Notes under the pieces: model-generated
What the model was told of the DNA's origin: nothing
Seen by the model: only the letters and a program-made list of their open reading frames with translations
The model's database searches: none
Made by a program: the position numbers and the translations under genes
Part shown: piece after piece, positions 9,705 through 18,541 of the stretch
Numbering within the stretch: the stretch's first letter is position 1
How the letters are laid out: each line of letters begins with the position of its first letter
From: an uncultured Anaeroplasma sp.
GTDB taxonomy: Bacteria; Bacillota_I; Bacilli_A; Acholeplasmatales; Anaeroplasmataceae
Assembly (NCBI GenBank): GCA_934216145.1
Contig: CAKQBG010000017.1
Location: forward strand, 1-34,788
Direction: 5' to 3'
Length of the DNA stretch: 34,788 nt

Positions 9705-12032
9705 ATGAAGGAAAATACTATCGCAGTTAGAGAGCTTGCTTATTTTGTTTGTCAAAGTGGTAATCTTACTACTGAGTTTTTTTCTAATCATGATTTAGAG
9801 GCGGGTAAAAAGGCTCATGATTTTTTACAATCTCAATATAATTCAAATTCTTTAAGTGAGGTTTATATTAAAGAAAAGATTAGTATTAATAATATAGAAT
9901 ATTTACTTCATGGCTTTATTGATGGTGTATTAAAGGAACATTCCTCTATTGTTATTGAAGAGATTAAATCTACTTCAATTGAATTAGATGAAATAAATAT
10001 TGATTATCACAAAGAACATTTAGCTCAATTAAAGATTTATTCTTATTTATATGCATTACAAAATAATATGAGTGTTATTCACTCTAGATTAACCTATATC
10101 AGTATTATTGATTATGAAACTAAATCCTTTGATTTTAATTTTTCTTTAGAAGAACTTGAAGATTTTACATTCAAGGTTTTAGATGAATATATTAATTGGC
10201 TTAATATAATGGAAGAAAGTGAAGAAAGAAAGGTTGTTTCTTTACGTGAAATTAAATTTCCTTTTCCTAGTGAAAGACCAGGTCAAAGAGATTTAATGAA
10301 ATCCTGCTTTAAAGCATTATCTAATAATGAAATATTATATGCAATTGCGCCTACGGGAATTGGTAAGACTATGGCCGCTTTATTTTCGGCTTTAAAGGCC
10401 CTTAAACCAATGGATAAGTTATTTTATTTAACTGCCAAGGGAAGTGGCAAAAATGCCCCATTAGACGCGATTAAAAGGCTAAGTAATGAGGGATTAAGAA
10501 TTAAAACTATTGATATTACTGCTAAAAGAAAGATTTGTAATAGTAAGCTTAAGAATTGTAATCCTGATGAATGTCCTTTTGCGATTGGTTTTTTTGATAG
10601 ATTAAAGGAAGCAACACTTGAAATATTTACTCATGAGGATACATTTGATTCTGAGGTTATTACTGATGTTTCTAATAAATTTAAAATATGTGCTTTTGAA
10701 TTTAGTTTATATTTATCTTATTTTTGTGATATTGTTATAGCTGATTATAATTATGTATTTGATCCTAAAGCTCATTTGGTTAGATATTTTGAGGATGATA
10801 CTTATCATCCAAAGGTATTAGTAGATGAAGCACATAATTTAATTCAAAGAAGTAAAGAGATGTATTCTTCAGATATTACTAATGTTGATATTAGAGTGTT
10901 AAGAGGTTTATTAACGGGATTTACTCCTTCAGTTAGAAATGATTGTAATAAGGCTATTGAGGAGATTGAAAAGTATTATGATTTATTAGCTGATAAGGCT
11001 CTTTATTGTGATACTAAGCAGGATAGTAATTTAGAGGTAGCTATTAAGAATATTATTTTAAAGTGTGATCAAATTTTAGATGAGAATAAAAGGATTAATA
11101 GGAAAGATGAGATTTTAGAGGTTTATTTTAAACTTTTAGATTTTTTAAGATGTGCTGAATATTTTAGTACTACTCATCGTTTATTAGCTAAGAAGAATAA
11201 TGATGTTTTAACTATTCAATATTATTGTATAGATGCAAGTCTTTATTTATTAGATACTATTAATAATAGTATTAATGGTATTGTATTTTTTTCAGCTACG
11301 TTATATCCGATTGAATATCATTGTAATATGTTAACGCATGGAGAGGGGCATTATATAGAATTACCTTCCCCCTTTAATACTAATAATTTAGATATTATTA
11401 TTAATAATCAAATTTCTACTAAATATAAGAAAAGAGAAGAATCTATTGATAGTATTATTGAAGCAATTGAAAATTTGACATCTAGTCATAGTGGTAATTA
11501 TATTGTTTTTTTCCCTTCATATCAGTATTTAAATATGATTGTTGATAGAATAGTTGAGCCTAATTATGAAATGATTGTTCAAAAGAGTGGTATTACTGAT
11601 TTAGAGCGTAATGAAATTATTAATAAATTTAAAACTACAACTAATAATAAGGTAGGATTCTTTGTTATGGGAGGAGTATTTTCTGAGGGTATTGATTTTA
11701 TTGGAGATGCTTTAAATGGAGTTATTATTGTTGGGGTTGGATTACCATTATTTTGTGATGAGAATAATATAGTTAAGGATTATTTTGATCTTGAATATCA
11801 AAAGGGATTTGAATATGCTTATATTTATCCTGGCTTTACTAAGGTTATTCAAGCGGTAGGTAGAGTTATTAGAAGTAATACTGATAGAGGTGTTGCAATA
11901 CTTATGGATGAAAGATTTACATATAGTGCTTATCAAATGCTGATGCCTCCTCATTGGACTAATAAAAAGGTTATTAATAGTGGTTATTTAATGAAAAAGG
12001 AAATAATAGATTTTTATAAAAATGAAAATTAG
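9705..12032 (+). CDS. DinG/XPD-like Fe-S DNA helicase with N-terminal Cas4-like nuclease domain
   Basis: Superfamily 2 DNA helicase of the XPD/DinG type, predicted to unwind DNA 5'-3' in repair or processing of unusual structures. The first about 180 residues match a PD-(D/E)XK (Cas4/RecB-like) nuclease: HGFIDGVL (Asp near 73), IEEIKST (Glu and Lys near 86-88) and QLKIYSYLYA. The helicase follows: Walker A PTGIGKT (about 216-222), four Cys placed for a 4Fe-4S cluster (about 278, 285, 290 and 329, the last in ICAFEFSLYLS), the DYNYVFDP segment, DEAH (about 374), FFSATLYP and the motif VI region QAVGRVIRSNTDRG. I start at the ATG at 9705, which has GGAGTGA four bases upstream; a TTG at 9684 would place this ribosome site inside the gene. 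It stands alone behind the Rpn remnant and ends at a hairpin. The family name is secure, the cellular task is not. Confidence 0.9.
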   Translation: MKENTIAVRELAYFVCQSGNLTTEFFSNHDLEAGKKAHDFLQSQYNSNSLSEVYIKEKISINNIEYLLHGFIDGVLKEHSSIVIEEIKSTSIELDEINIDYHKEHLAQLKIYSYLYALQNNMSVIHSRLTYISIIDYETKSFDFNFSLEELEDFTFKVLDEYINWLNIMEESEERKVVSLREIKFPFPSERPGQRDLMKSCFKALSNNEILYAIAPTGIGKTMAALFSALKALKPMDKLFYLTAKGSGKNAPLDAIKRLSNEGLRIKTIDITAKRKICNSKLKNCNPDECPFAIGFFDRLKEATLEIFTHEDTFDSEVITDVSNKFKICAFEFSLYLSYFCDIVIADYNYVFDPKAHLVRYFEDDTYHPKVLVDEAHNLIQRSKEMYSSDITNVDIRVLRGLLTGFTPSVRNDCNKAIEEIEKYYDLLADKALYCDTKQDSNLEVAIKNIILKCDQILDENKRINRKDEILEVYFKLLDFLRCAEYFSTTHRLLAKKNNDVLTIQYYCIDASLYLLDTINNSINGIVFFSATLYPIEYHCNMLTHGEGHYIELPSPFNTNNLDIIINNQISTKYKKREESIDSIIEAIENLTSSHSGNYIVFFPSYQYLNMIVDRIVEPNYEMIVQKSGITDLERNEIINKFKTTTNNKVGFFVMGGVFSEGIDFIGDALNGVIIVGVGLPLFCDENNIVKDYFDLEYQKGFEYAYIYPGFTKVIQAVGRVIRSNTDRGVAILMDERFTYSAYQMLMPPHWTNKKVINSGYLMKKEIIDFYKNEN

Positions 12033-12060
12033 GAATGGCTTTTTGTCATTTCTTTTTTTC
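12031..12060 (+). terminator. Terminator after the helicase gene
   Basis: A hairpin of AGGAATGGC with GTCATTTCT (two G-U pairs) overlaps the stop codon and runs into seven Ts. Confidence 0.65.
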
Positions 12061-12147
12061 TTATTATTAGAATAAATAATGAAATAGAAAATAAAATTTT
12101 TATGAGGGATAATAATAGCTTTTATATAAAATTATAAAATAAGTTAA

Positions 12148-12184
12148 TTGAACAGTTGACAAATTGTTTAACTGATGTTACTAT
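12148..12184 (+). promoter_or_regulatory. Promoter with overlapping operator-like inverted repeat upstream of the metal ATPase
   Basis: TTGACA (12156-12161), a 17-bp spacer and TACTAT (12179-12184) form a good sigma-A-type promoter. An imperfect inverted repeat, TTGAACA (12148-12154) and TGTTTAA (12165-12171), flanks the -35 box with a 10-bp centre. Sites of this kind over the promoter of a CadA-type pump are commonly bound by ArsR/CadC repressors. No repressor gene is in the window, so the regulator is inference. Confidence 0.55.
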
Positions 12185-12247
12185 TATAGTAGTAATAAAT
12201 AAGGCTATTATTTTTGTATATAATAGTATAAAAAAGGATGCGAGAAT

Positions 12248-14209
12248 ATGACAAAAAAGCAAAAGAAGAATTTGAAAAGAATTATTATTGCCTTAGTTAT
12301 GTTTATTATTGTAATGATAGTGAATTTAGTATTAACTAATGCGTTTGGGGATAAATTTCCTAATGGTATAGCTTCACTTATTCCTAATGAGAATTATGGA
12401 TGGCTTTTATCATTTGGAGTATTCTTTATGATTTATATTTATATTGGTCATGATGTATTAAAGAAGGCTGTTATTAATATTAGTCATGGTCAGGTTTTTG
12501 ATGAGAATTTTTTGATGTGTATTGCAACACTTGGTGCCTTTGGCTTAGGAATTTATACTGGCATTGTAGAACATAAGCCTGAGGGATTTGATGAGGCTTG
12601 TGCGGTATTGTTGTTTTACCAGGTTGGAGAATGGTTCCAGGGGTATGCGGTTGGTAAGTCTAGAAAGTCTATTTCAACTTTAATGGATATTAGACCAGAT
12701 TATGCTAATTTAAAGAAGGATGATGGTAGTTATGAGACTGTTGATCCTGAGATGTGTAATATTGGTGATATTATTTTAGTTAAGCCAGGTGAGAGAATTC
12801 CTCTAGATGGAGAGATTGTTTTTGGTAATGCTTCTCTTGATACAAAGGCTTTGACTGGTGAATCATTGCCACAGGAGGTAAAGCTTGGAGATAATGTTAT
12901 TTCTGGATGTGTTAATTTAAATGGTACAATTGAAATAAAGGTATTGAAGGAATTTAGTAATTCTACTGTAGCTAAGATTTTAGATTTAGTTGAAAATGCT
13001 TCAGCTCAAAAATCTAAATCTGAGAATTTTATTACTAAGTTTTCTAGAATTTATACACCTATTGTTGTAATTTTAGCTTTAGCACTTGCAGTATTACCTC
13101 CTTTATTTACAGGTTTATTTAGTAGTGATTGGAATACTTGGTCTAATTGGATTTATCGTGCTTTAAGCTTTTTAGTAGTTTCTTGTCCTTGTGCTTTAGT
13201 TATTTCAGTTCCATTATCATTTTTTGCAGGTATTGGTGGAGCATCTAATTATGGAATTTTAGTTAAGGGTTCTGCCTATTTAGAGAAATTTGATAAGGCT
13301 AATATATTTGTTTTTGATAAGACTGGTACTTTAACTAAGGGTAATTTTGCAGTTGAAGAAGTTTATCCAAGTGAGGAAAAAGATGATATTTTATATTATG
13401 CCGCAATAGCTGAAGGAATGTCTAATCATCCAATTGCAGTATCTATTAAAAAAGCCTATGGTAAGGATATTAAATCTAGCTATAGTATAGAGGATATTGC
13501 TGGAAAGGGTATTAAAGCAAGTGGAGAAAAGACTATTCTTTGTGGAAATAGTAAGCTTATGGATATGTTTAATATTCCATTTGTAAAATATAATGGAATT
13601 GGTACAGTTGTTTATGTTTCAGTTGATAATAGCTTTTTAGGATATATTGTTATTTCTGATGAAATAAAGCCTGAAGCAAAGGAAACTATTTCTTATTTAA
13701 ATTCTATTAATGCTAAAACTATTATGCTAACAGGAGATAATGATAAGATAGCTGCTAGTGTCGCAAATGAGCTTAATTTAACTGAATATAAGTCTTCCTT
13801 ATTGCCTCAAAATAAGGTTGAAGAGGTTGATAAGCTTCTTAATAGTAAGAATCAAGAAGATGTATTATGCTTCGTTGGTGATGGTATAAATGATGCCCCA
13901 GTTTTAATGAAATCAGATATTGGTATAGCTATGGGTGGAGTTGGTAGTGATGCCGCTATTGAGGCTTCTGATATTGTTTTAATGCATGATGATTTAAGAA
14001 GTATTGGCGTAGCTAAGAGAATAGCTAAAAAGACAATGATGATTGTATATGAAAATATTATTTTCGCTTTAGCTATTAAAATAATTATATTGATATTATC
14101 TGCTTTAGGTATTACTAATATGTGGATTGCGGTATTTGGAGATGTAGGTGTTGCGGTAATAGCGATACTTAATGCAATGAGAGCTAATATTAAGAAAAAA
14201 GAAGAATAA
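12248..14209 (+). CDS. cadA: P1B-type heavy-metal-exporting ATPase (Zn/Cd/Pb type)
   Basis: Pumps divalent soft metals out of the cytosol at the cost of ATP. Visible hallmarks: the actuator loop TGES (203-206), the transport motif SCPCALV with CPC at 313-315, the phosphorylation site DKTGT (357-361), the HP pair of P1B pumps (394-395) and GDGINDAP (544). In the last two membrane segments a Lys (about 611) and an Asp in FGDVGVAV (about 632) fit the P1B-2 (ZntA/CadA) pattern for Zn, Cd and Pb rather than copper. The 653-residue protein has no N-terminal HMA domain or GxxCxxC motif and begins directly with membrane helices, a short form of the family. RBS AAAAAGGATG precedes the ATG. It has its own promoter with an operator-like repeat and ends at a strong terminator, so it is a single-gene unit. 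The substrate is assigned from motifs only. Confidence 0.9.
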   Translation: MTKKQKKNLKRIIIALVMFIIVMIVNLVLTNAFGDKFPNGIASLIPNENYGWLLSFGVFFMIYIYIGHDVLKKAVINISHGQVFDENFLMCIATLGAFGLGIYTGIVEHKPEGFDEACAVLLFYQVGEWFQGYAVGKSRKSISTLMDIRPDYANLKKDDGSYETVDPEMCNIGDIILVKPGERIPLDGEIVFGNASLDTKALTGESLPQEVKLGDNVISGCVNLNGTIEIKVLKEFSNSTVAKILDLVENASAQKSKSENFITKFSRIYTPIVVILALALAVLPPLFTGLFSSDWNTWSNWIYRALSFLVVSCPCALVISVPLSFFAGIGGASNYGILVKGSAYLEKFDKANIFVFDKTGTLTKGNFAVEEVYPSEEKDDILYYAAIAEGMSNHPIAVSIKKAYGKDIKSSYSIEDIAGKGIKASGEKTILCGNSKLMDMFNIPFVKYNGIGTVVYVSVDNSFLGYIVISDEIKPEAKETISYLNSINAKTIMLTGDNDKIAASVANELNLTEYKSSLLPQNKVEEVDKLLNSKNQEDVLCFVGDGINDAPVLMKSDIGIAMGGVGSDAAIEASDIVLMHDDLRSIGVAKRIAKKTMMIVYENIIFALAIKIIILILSALGITNMWIAVFGDVGVAVIAILNAMRANIKKKEE

Positions 14210-14221
14210 ACATAGTAATTA

Positions 14222-14249
14222 GGATTAGTCTAGGCTAATCCTTTTTTTT
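14222..14249 (+). terminator. Terminator after the metal ATPase
   Basis: GGATTAG and CTAATCC form a perfect 7-bp stem with a 6-nt loop, followed by eight Ts. Confidence 0.92.
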
Positions 14250-14299
14250 GATATTTTTATTTTTATATTTATGCTTTATAATTATCTAGGGTGATTATT

Positions 14300-16660
14300 G
14301 TGGATGATATTAAATTAAATGAATTATCTATTGGTTATTCTGCTAATATTTCCTTTGTTGGTGGAGATGGTTCATTAAGACAACATTTTTTAGATATGGG
14401 TTTAATTCCAGGAGCTTTAGTAACTTTAGAAAAGCTTGCCCCAATGGGAGATCCTATGGAGTTAAGAATTCATGGATATGAATTAACATTAAGGCTAGAT
14501 GATGCGAAAAAAATAGGTATTACAAAGCCTTTTATTTTAGAAGAAAAAAAGGAAAAGCTAAATGAAAATAAGGTATTATCTCATCCGGGATTAGGTGAAG
14601 GTGGAAGATATCATGATCATAGTAAGGAAAATCCCTTACCAAAGAATCAAGTATTAAAGTTCGCACTTGTTGGTAATCAAAATTGTGGTAAAACAACATT
14701 GTTTAATCAACTAACAGGTTCTAATCAGCATGTAGGAAATTTTCCTGGCGTTACTGTTGATAAGAAGGATGGTAAAATTAGGGATCATGATAATACAATT
14801 GTTACAGATTTACCGGGTATTTATTCATTATCTCCTTATAGTGATGAAGAAATTGTTTCAAGAAAATTTATTTTAGATGAGAATCCAGAGGGATTAATTA
14901 ATATTGTAGATTCTACTAACATTGAAAGAAATTTATATTTAACGCTTCAATTAATGGAACTAGATATTCCTATTACCCTTGCGTTAAATATGATGGATGA
15001 ATTAACTGGTAATGGTGGTTATATCAATATTAATAGAATGGAAGAATTATTAGGAATTCCGGTTGTGCCAATATCAGCTAAGAAAAATGAAGGAGTTGAC
15101 GAGCTAATAGAGCATTCTATTCATGTTGCTTATTATCAAGAAAAGCCTAGTGTTATAGATTTTTGTAATGAAGATGATCATAATGGTGCTGTACATAGAG
15201 CTATTCATGGTATTATGTATTTGATTCAGGATCATGCTTTAAAGGCTAAAATCCCATTAAGGTTTGCCGCAACAAAGGTAATAGAAGGTGATGAGCTTGT
15301 TATAGATAGTTTAAGGTTATCACCTAATGAGCTTGAAATGATTGAACATATTGTTTTACAAATGGAAGCTGAAAGAGGTCTTGATAGAAGTGCTGCAATA
15401 GCTGATATGAGATATAGCTATATTAAAAAAATTTGTGATGAGTGTGTTATTAAGCCACATGAATCTAAGGAACATATTAGAAGTAAAAAGCTTGATAAAA
15501 TATTAACTGGAAAATATACGGCTATTCCTGTATTTATTTTAATATTAGGCTTAATATTCTTTTTAACATTTAATGTTATTGGTAAATATCTTCAGGATTT
15601 ATTAGCCTTTGGAATTGATTCTTTAACAATGTTATTGGATAATTGGTTTACATCTTTAGATGTTAATCCTATTATTCATTCTTTGGTTATAGATGGTATT
15701 TTTAATGGTATTGGTAGTGTTATATCATTTATGCCTATTATAGTAGTATTGTTTTTCTTTTTATCATTTTTAGAGGATTCAGGCTATATGGCTCGTGTAG
15801 CCTTTGTTATGGATAAGCTATTAAGACGTATTGGTTTATCAGGAAAATCAATTGTTCCATTATTAATGGGCTTTGGATGTACAGTACCTGGTGTTATGTC
15901 TACTAGAACTTTATCCTCTGAAAGAGATAGAAAGATGACTATAATGCTTACACCATTTATGTCATGTTCAGCAAAGCTTCCTATTTATAGCTTTTTAGCT
16001 CAATTATTCTTTAAGAATTATGCTTGGCTTGTGATGGTTGGATTATATGTGTTAGGTATATTAATAGGTATTTTAGTAGCATTTATAGCTAAAAAGTTCT
16101 TTTATAAGGGAGAAGCAATTCCCTTTGTTATGGAGCTTCCTAATTATAGAATGCCAACTATGAAGAGTGTTTTTCAGTTATTATGGGAAAAGGTTCAGGA
16201 TTTTTTAAAGAGAGCCTTTGGGATTATTTTAGTAGCAACAATTATTATTTGGTTTTTACAATCATTTAGCTTTAAATTTGAATTTGTTAGTGATTCTAAT
16301 TCTAGTATGCTATCAAGCATTGCCGGAGCGATTAGTCCAATATTTACTCCATTTGGCTTTGGAGATTATAGAATTACTACGGGTATTATTTCAGGTATAT
16401 TAGCTAAAGAAGGAGTTGTTTCTACACTTATGGTATTGTTTGGTAGTGAAGATGCAATATTAAGCTTTTTATCAGGCTATAGTGTAATTTGTTTATTAGT
16501 TTTTTGTTTATTATATACTCCGTGTGTTGCCGCACTTTCTTCTATTAAAAGAGAATTAGGATTAAAAAATATGCTATTTATAGCAGTATTTCAATTTGTT
16601 GTTGCTTGGATGGTATCAGGAGTATTTAGCTTAGTATTTCATATTGTAGGTGTAATGTGA
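14300..16660 (+). CDS. feoB: FeoA-FeoB fusion, ferrous iron transporter
   Basis: Takes up Fe2+ across the membrane. The first about 75 residues are a FeoA SH3-like domain (LNELSIGYSANI, FLDMGLIPGALVTL, MELRIHGYELTLRLDD). A charged, His-containing linker (HPGLGEGGRYHDH) joins it to a full FeoB. The FeoB G domain has G1 GNQNCGKTT, G2 in NFPGVTVD, G3 DLPG, G4 NMMD and G5 ISAKKNEG, followed by two Gate-type membrane halves (GFGCTVPGVMSTRTL; LAKEGVVSTL) and the FeoB C-terminal region. I prefer the GTG at 14300, six to seven bases after the ribosome site GGGTGA; the GTG at 14291 lies inside that site. Its stop overlaps the ATG of the small Cys-rich gene, so the two form an operon. FeoA is normally a separate peptide; fusions are known in some lineages. 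Confidence 0.95.
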   Translation: MDDIKLNELSIGYSANISFVGGDGSLRQHFLDMGLIPGALVTLEKLAPMGDPMELRIHGYELTLRLDDAKKIGITKPFILEEKKEKLNENKVLSHPGLGEGGRYHDHSKENPLPKNQVLKFALVGNQNCGKTTLFNQLTGSNQHVGNFPGVTVDKKDGKIRDHDNTIVTDLPGIYSLSPYSDEEIVSRKFILDENPEGLINIVDSTNIERNLYLTLQLMELDIPITLALNMMDELTGNGGYININRMEELLGIPVVPISAKKNEGVDELIEHSIHVAYYQEKPSVIDFCNEDDHNGAVHRAIHGIMYLIQDHALKAKIPLRFAATKVIEGDELVIDSLRLSPNELEMIEHIVLQMEAERGLDRSAAIADMRYSYIKKICDECVIKPHESKEHIRSKKLDKILTGKYTAIPVFILILGLIFFLTFNVIGKYLQDLLAFGIDSLTMLLDNWFTSLDVNPIIHSLVIDGIFNGIGSVISFMPIIVVLFFFLSFLEDSGYMARVAFVMDKLLRRIGLSGKSIVPLLMGFGCTVPGVMSTRTLSSERDRKMTIMLTPFMSCSAKLPIYSFLAQLFFKNYAWLVMVGLYVLGILIGILVAFIAKKFFYKGEAIPFVMELPNYRMPTMKSVFQLLWEKVQDFLKRAFGIILVATIIIWFLQSFSFKFEFVSDSNSSMLSSIAGAISPIFTPFGFGDYRITTGIISGILAKEGVVSTLMVLFGSEDAILSFLSGYSVICLLVFCLLYTPCVAALSSIKRELGLKNMLFIAVFQFVVAWMVSGVFSLVFHIVGVM

Positions 16661-16791
16661 TGATGAATTTAGCTTCATGGATTATTTTAATAGTAATTAT
16701 TATAATTGTTTTATTAGCTATTTTTATAGCAGTAAAAAATAAAGGAAAATGCTCCTGCTGTAAGGATAAGGAATTCTGTAAAAGAAAATAG
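16660..16791 (+). CDS. FeoB-associated Cys-rich membrane protein
   Basis: A 43-residue peptide with one N-terminal membrane helix (ASWIILIVIIIIVLLAIFIAV) and a basic, Cys-rich tail with the pattern CSCCKDKEFC. This is the layout of the small FeoB-associated protein family (FeoC-like in position) found directly after feoB in Bacillota. The ATG at 16660 overlaps the last base of the feoAB stop; the ATG at 16663 is equally possible. AGGTG at 16648-16652 can serve as ribosome site. The Cys cluster may handle or sense iron next to FeoB, but its biochemical role is not established. Confidence 0.85.
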   Translation: MMNLASWIILIVIIIIVLLAIFIAVKNKGKCSCCKDKEFCKRK

Positions 16792-16875
16792 ATGAATAAA
16801 TGTTTTTATAGAAATTTTTTCTATAAAAAATGAGTCTAATTGTAAATATAGTAATAAAATATAATGAAAAAATGA

Positions 16876-16912
16876 GAGGTGTGAAAAAATATTTTTTCAC
16901 ACCTCCTTTATT
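16876..16912 (+). terminator. Perfect 30-bp palindrome, likely terminator of the feo operon
   Basis: Bases 16876-16905 are a perfect inverted repeat. The left half begins GAGGTGTGAAAAAAT and the right half is its exact complement, ending CACACCTC and followed by CTTTATTTTATT. It lies about 85 bases after the Cys-rich gene. A second AT-only hairpin (TTTTTATAG/CTATAAAAA, 16803-16829) precedes it. The same arms recur at 34713-34761. Confidence 0.7.
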
Positions 16913-16993
16913 TTATTAATAGACATATGATTTTACAATAAATTTTATTAACTATATCCTTAATTGTATTTTGTTTAATATTTTTCTTGTGTA

Positions 16994-17023
16994 TTGCATA
17001 AAATTTTGATATGATGGTATTAT
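16994..17023 (+). promoter_or_regulatory. Promoter of the AGCS symporter gene
   Basis: TTGCAT (16994-16999) and TATTAT (17018-17023) are separated by 18 bp. Transcription would begin near 17030, downstream of the first in-frame ATG (17011), which supports the later start at 17047. Confidence 0.55.
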
Positions 17024-17046
17024 ATTTGTATTTAGGGAGAAGAGTA

Positions 17047-18507
17047 ATGTCTTATACTATAGTTGATGATATTTCTAATGTAATTGATTTTATTAATGGT
17101 AATATTTTATCTCCATTAATGATGATTTTAATATTAGGTACTGGAATTTTTATGTCATTCAAATTGAAATTTTTACAGGTTACCTATTTTGGACAAAGTG
17201 TTAATGAAACATTAGTTCCTGTTTTCAAATCATTTAAAAAGAAAACTAAAAAGAAGCATGGAGCTGTTTCTCAATTTCAAGCTTTTTCCGCTGCAATTGC
17301 AGGAACAGTTGGTACTGGAAATATTGTTGGTGTTTCTACAGCAATTTGTCTTGGTGGACCTGGTGCAATCTTTTGGATGTGGTTTAGTGCCTTTTTTGGT
17401 ATGATTACTAATTTTTGTGAAAATGTATTAGGTATTTATTATAGAGAAAAGAATGAAAAGGGAGAATATCGTGGAGGAGCTATGTATTATATTACTCATG
17501 GTTTGGGTTTGAAGTGGCTCGCTATGATGTTTGCTGCATTTTGTGTTTTAGCTGCAATTGGCTATAATATGGCTCAGGTTAATAGTATTTCTTCTACAAT
17601 GCTATCATCATTCAATATTCCTTTATGGATTACTGGACTTGTTATTGCGGTAATAGTAGGATTAGTTATTGTTGGTGGTATTAAAAGAATAAGTAAGGTT
17701 GCTTCTTATATTGTGCCAATTATGGCTTTAGCATTTATGATTTTAGGTATAATTATAATTGGTAGGAATTATAATAGAATTGGTTATTCATTTGGTTTAA
17801 TTTTTAAAAATGCTTTTAGTTTACAATCATTTGGTTCTGGTGTTATGGGATATGGAATAATGAGAGGTATGCGTTATGGTGTAGCTCGTGGTGTATTTTC
17901 TAATGAGGCTGGTCTTGGAAGCTCTGTTATGGCTCATTGTGCATCTGATGTTAAAGAGCCTGTTAAACAGGGATTATGGGGGATTTTTGAGGTTTTTCTC
18001 GATACATTTATTATTTGTACGCTTATGGCTTTAGTATTTCTTTCTACTGGAGCTTATGATAATTATATTTCAGGTAATATTTTTATGGGAGCTCCTATGG
18101 CTCTATGGGCTTTTGAAACAAATTTAGGAATTTTTGGTAAGCTTTGCTTTTCAGTAATATTGCCATTATTTGCGTTTACTACTGTATTATCTTGGTCTTT
18201 TTATGGAGAAAAGGGAATAGAATATTTATTTGGTAAAAAAGCTATTTTACCCTATAAAATCTGTTATGTTTTATTAGTTATGCTTGGTGCAACTCAAGGT
18301 ATAGATTTAATATGGAATTTAAGTGATATGTTTAATGTATTAATGGCAGTTCCTAATTTGCTCGCAATAATATTATTATCACCTAAAATAAAAGAAATAG
18401 TAGATAATTATTCAAAAAGAAGAAAGGGAATAAATGTAGATCCGATGCTTTCCTATCATTTAGATGAGAATGAGGCTTTAATTAAGGAATTAAGGGAAGA
18501 GGAGTAA
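17047..18507 (+). CDS. AGCS family sodium:alanine/glycine symporter
   Basis: Sodium-coupled amino acid carrier of the alanine/glycine:cation symporter family, an integral membrane protein with about ten to eleven hydrophobic segments. The family signature is clear: QFQAFSAAIAGTVGTGNIVG followed by GGPGAIFWMWFSAFFGM, then GAMYYITHGLG, and later RGVFSNEAGLGSSVMAH. The start is set at the ATG at 17047, with AGGGAGA seven bases upstream; the ATG at 17011 lacks a ribosome site and falls before the likely transcription start. The gene appears to be transcribed alone. The substrate (alanine, glycine or possibly glutamine) cannot be told from sequence. The Rhs fragment begins about 35 bases after its stop, without an obvious terminator between them. 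Confidence 0.92.
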   Translation: MSYTIVDDISNVIDFINGNILSPLMMILILGTGIFMSFKLKFLQVTYFGQSVNETLVPVFKSFKKKTKKKHGAVSQFQAFSAAIAGTVGTGNIVGVSTAICLGGPGAIFWMWFSAFFGMITNFCENVLGIYYREKNEKGEYRGGAMYYITHGLGLKWLAMMFAAFCVLAAIGYNMAQVNSISSTMLSSFNIPLWITGLVIAVIVGLVIVGGIKRISKVASYIVPIMALAFMILGIIIIGRNYNRIGYSFGLIFKNAFSLQSFGSGVMGYGIMRGMRYGVARGVFSNEAGLGSSVMAHCASDVKEPVKQGLWGIFEVFLDTFIICTLMALVFLSTGAYDNYISGNIFMGAPMALWAFETNLGIFGKLCFSVILPLFAFTTVLSWSFYGEKGIEYLFGKKAILPYKICYVLLVMLGATQGIDLIWNLSDMFNVLMAVPNLLAIILLSPKIKEIVDNYSKRRKGINVDPMLSYHLDENEALIKELREEE

Positions 18508-18541
18508 TATAACTTTTAATAATAATGATTTTGATATTCAT

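Noticed and set aside
11748..11954. Minus-strand ORF inside the helicase gene
   Set aside because: It is antisense to the conserved C-terminal helicase motifs and has a low-complexity product.
16803..16829. AT-only hairpin as a separate terminator
   Set aside because: The stem is A/T apart from one pair and has no T-run after it on the + strand; the palindrome at 16876 is a better terminator.
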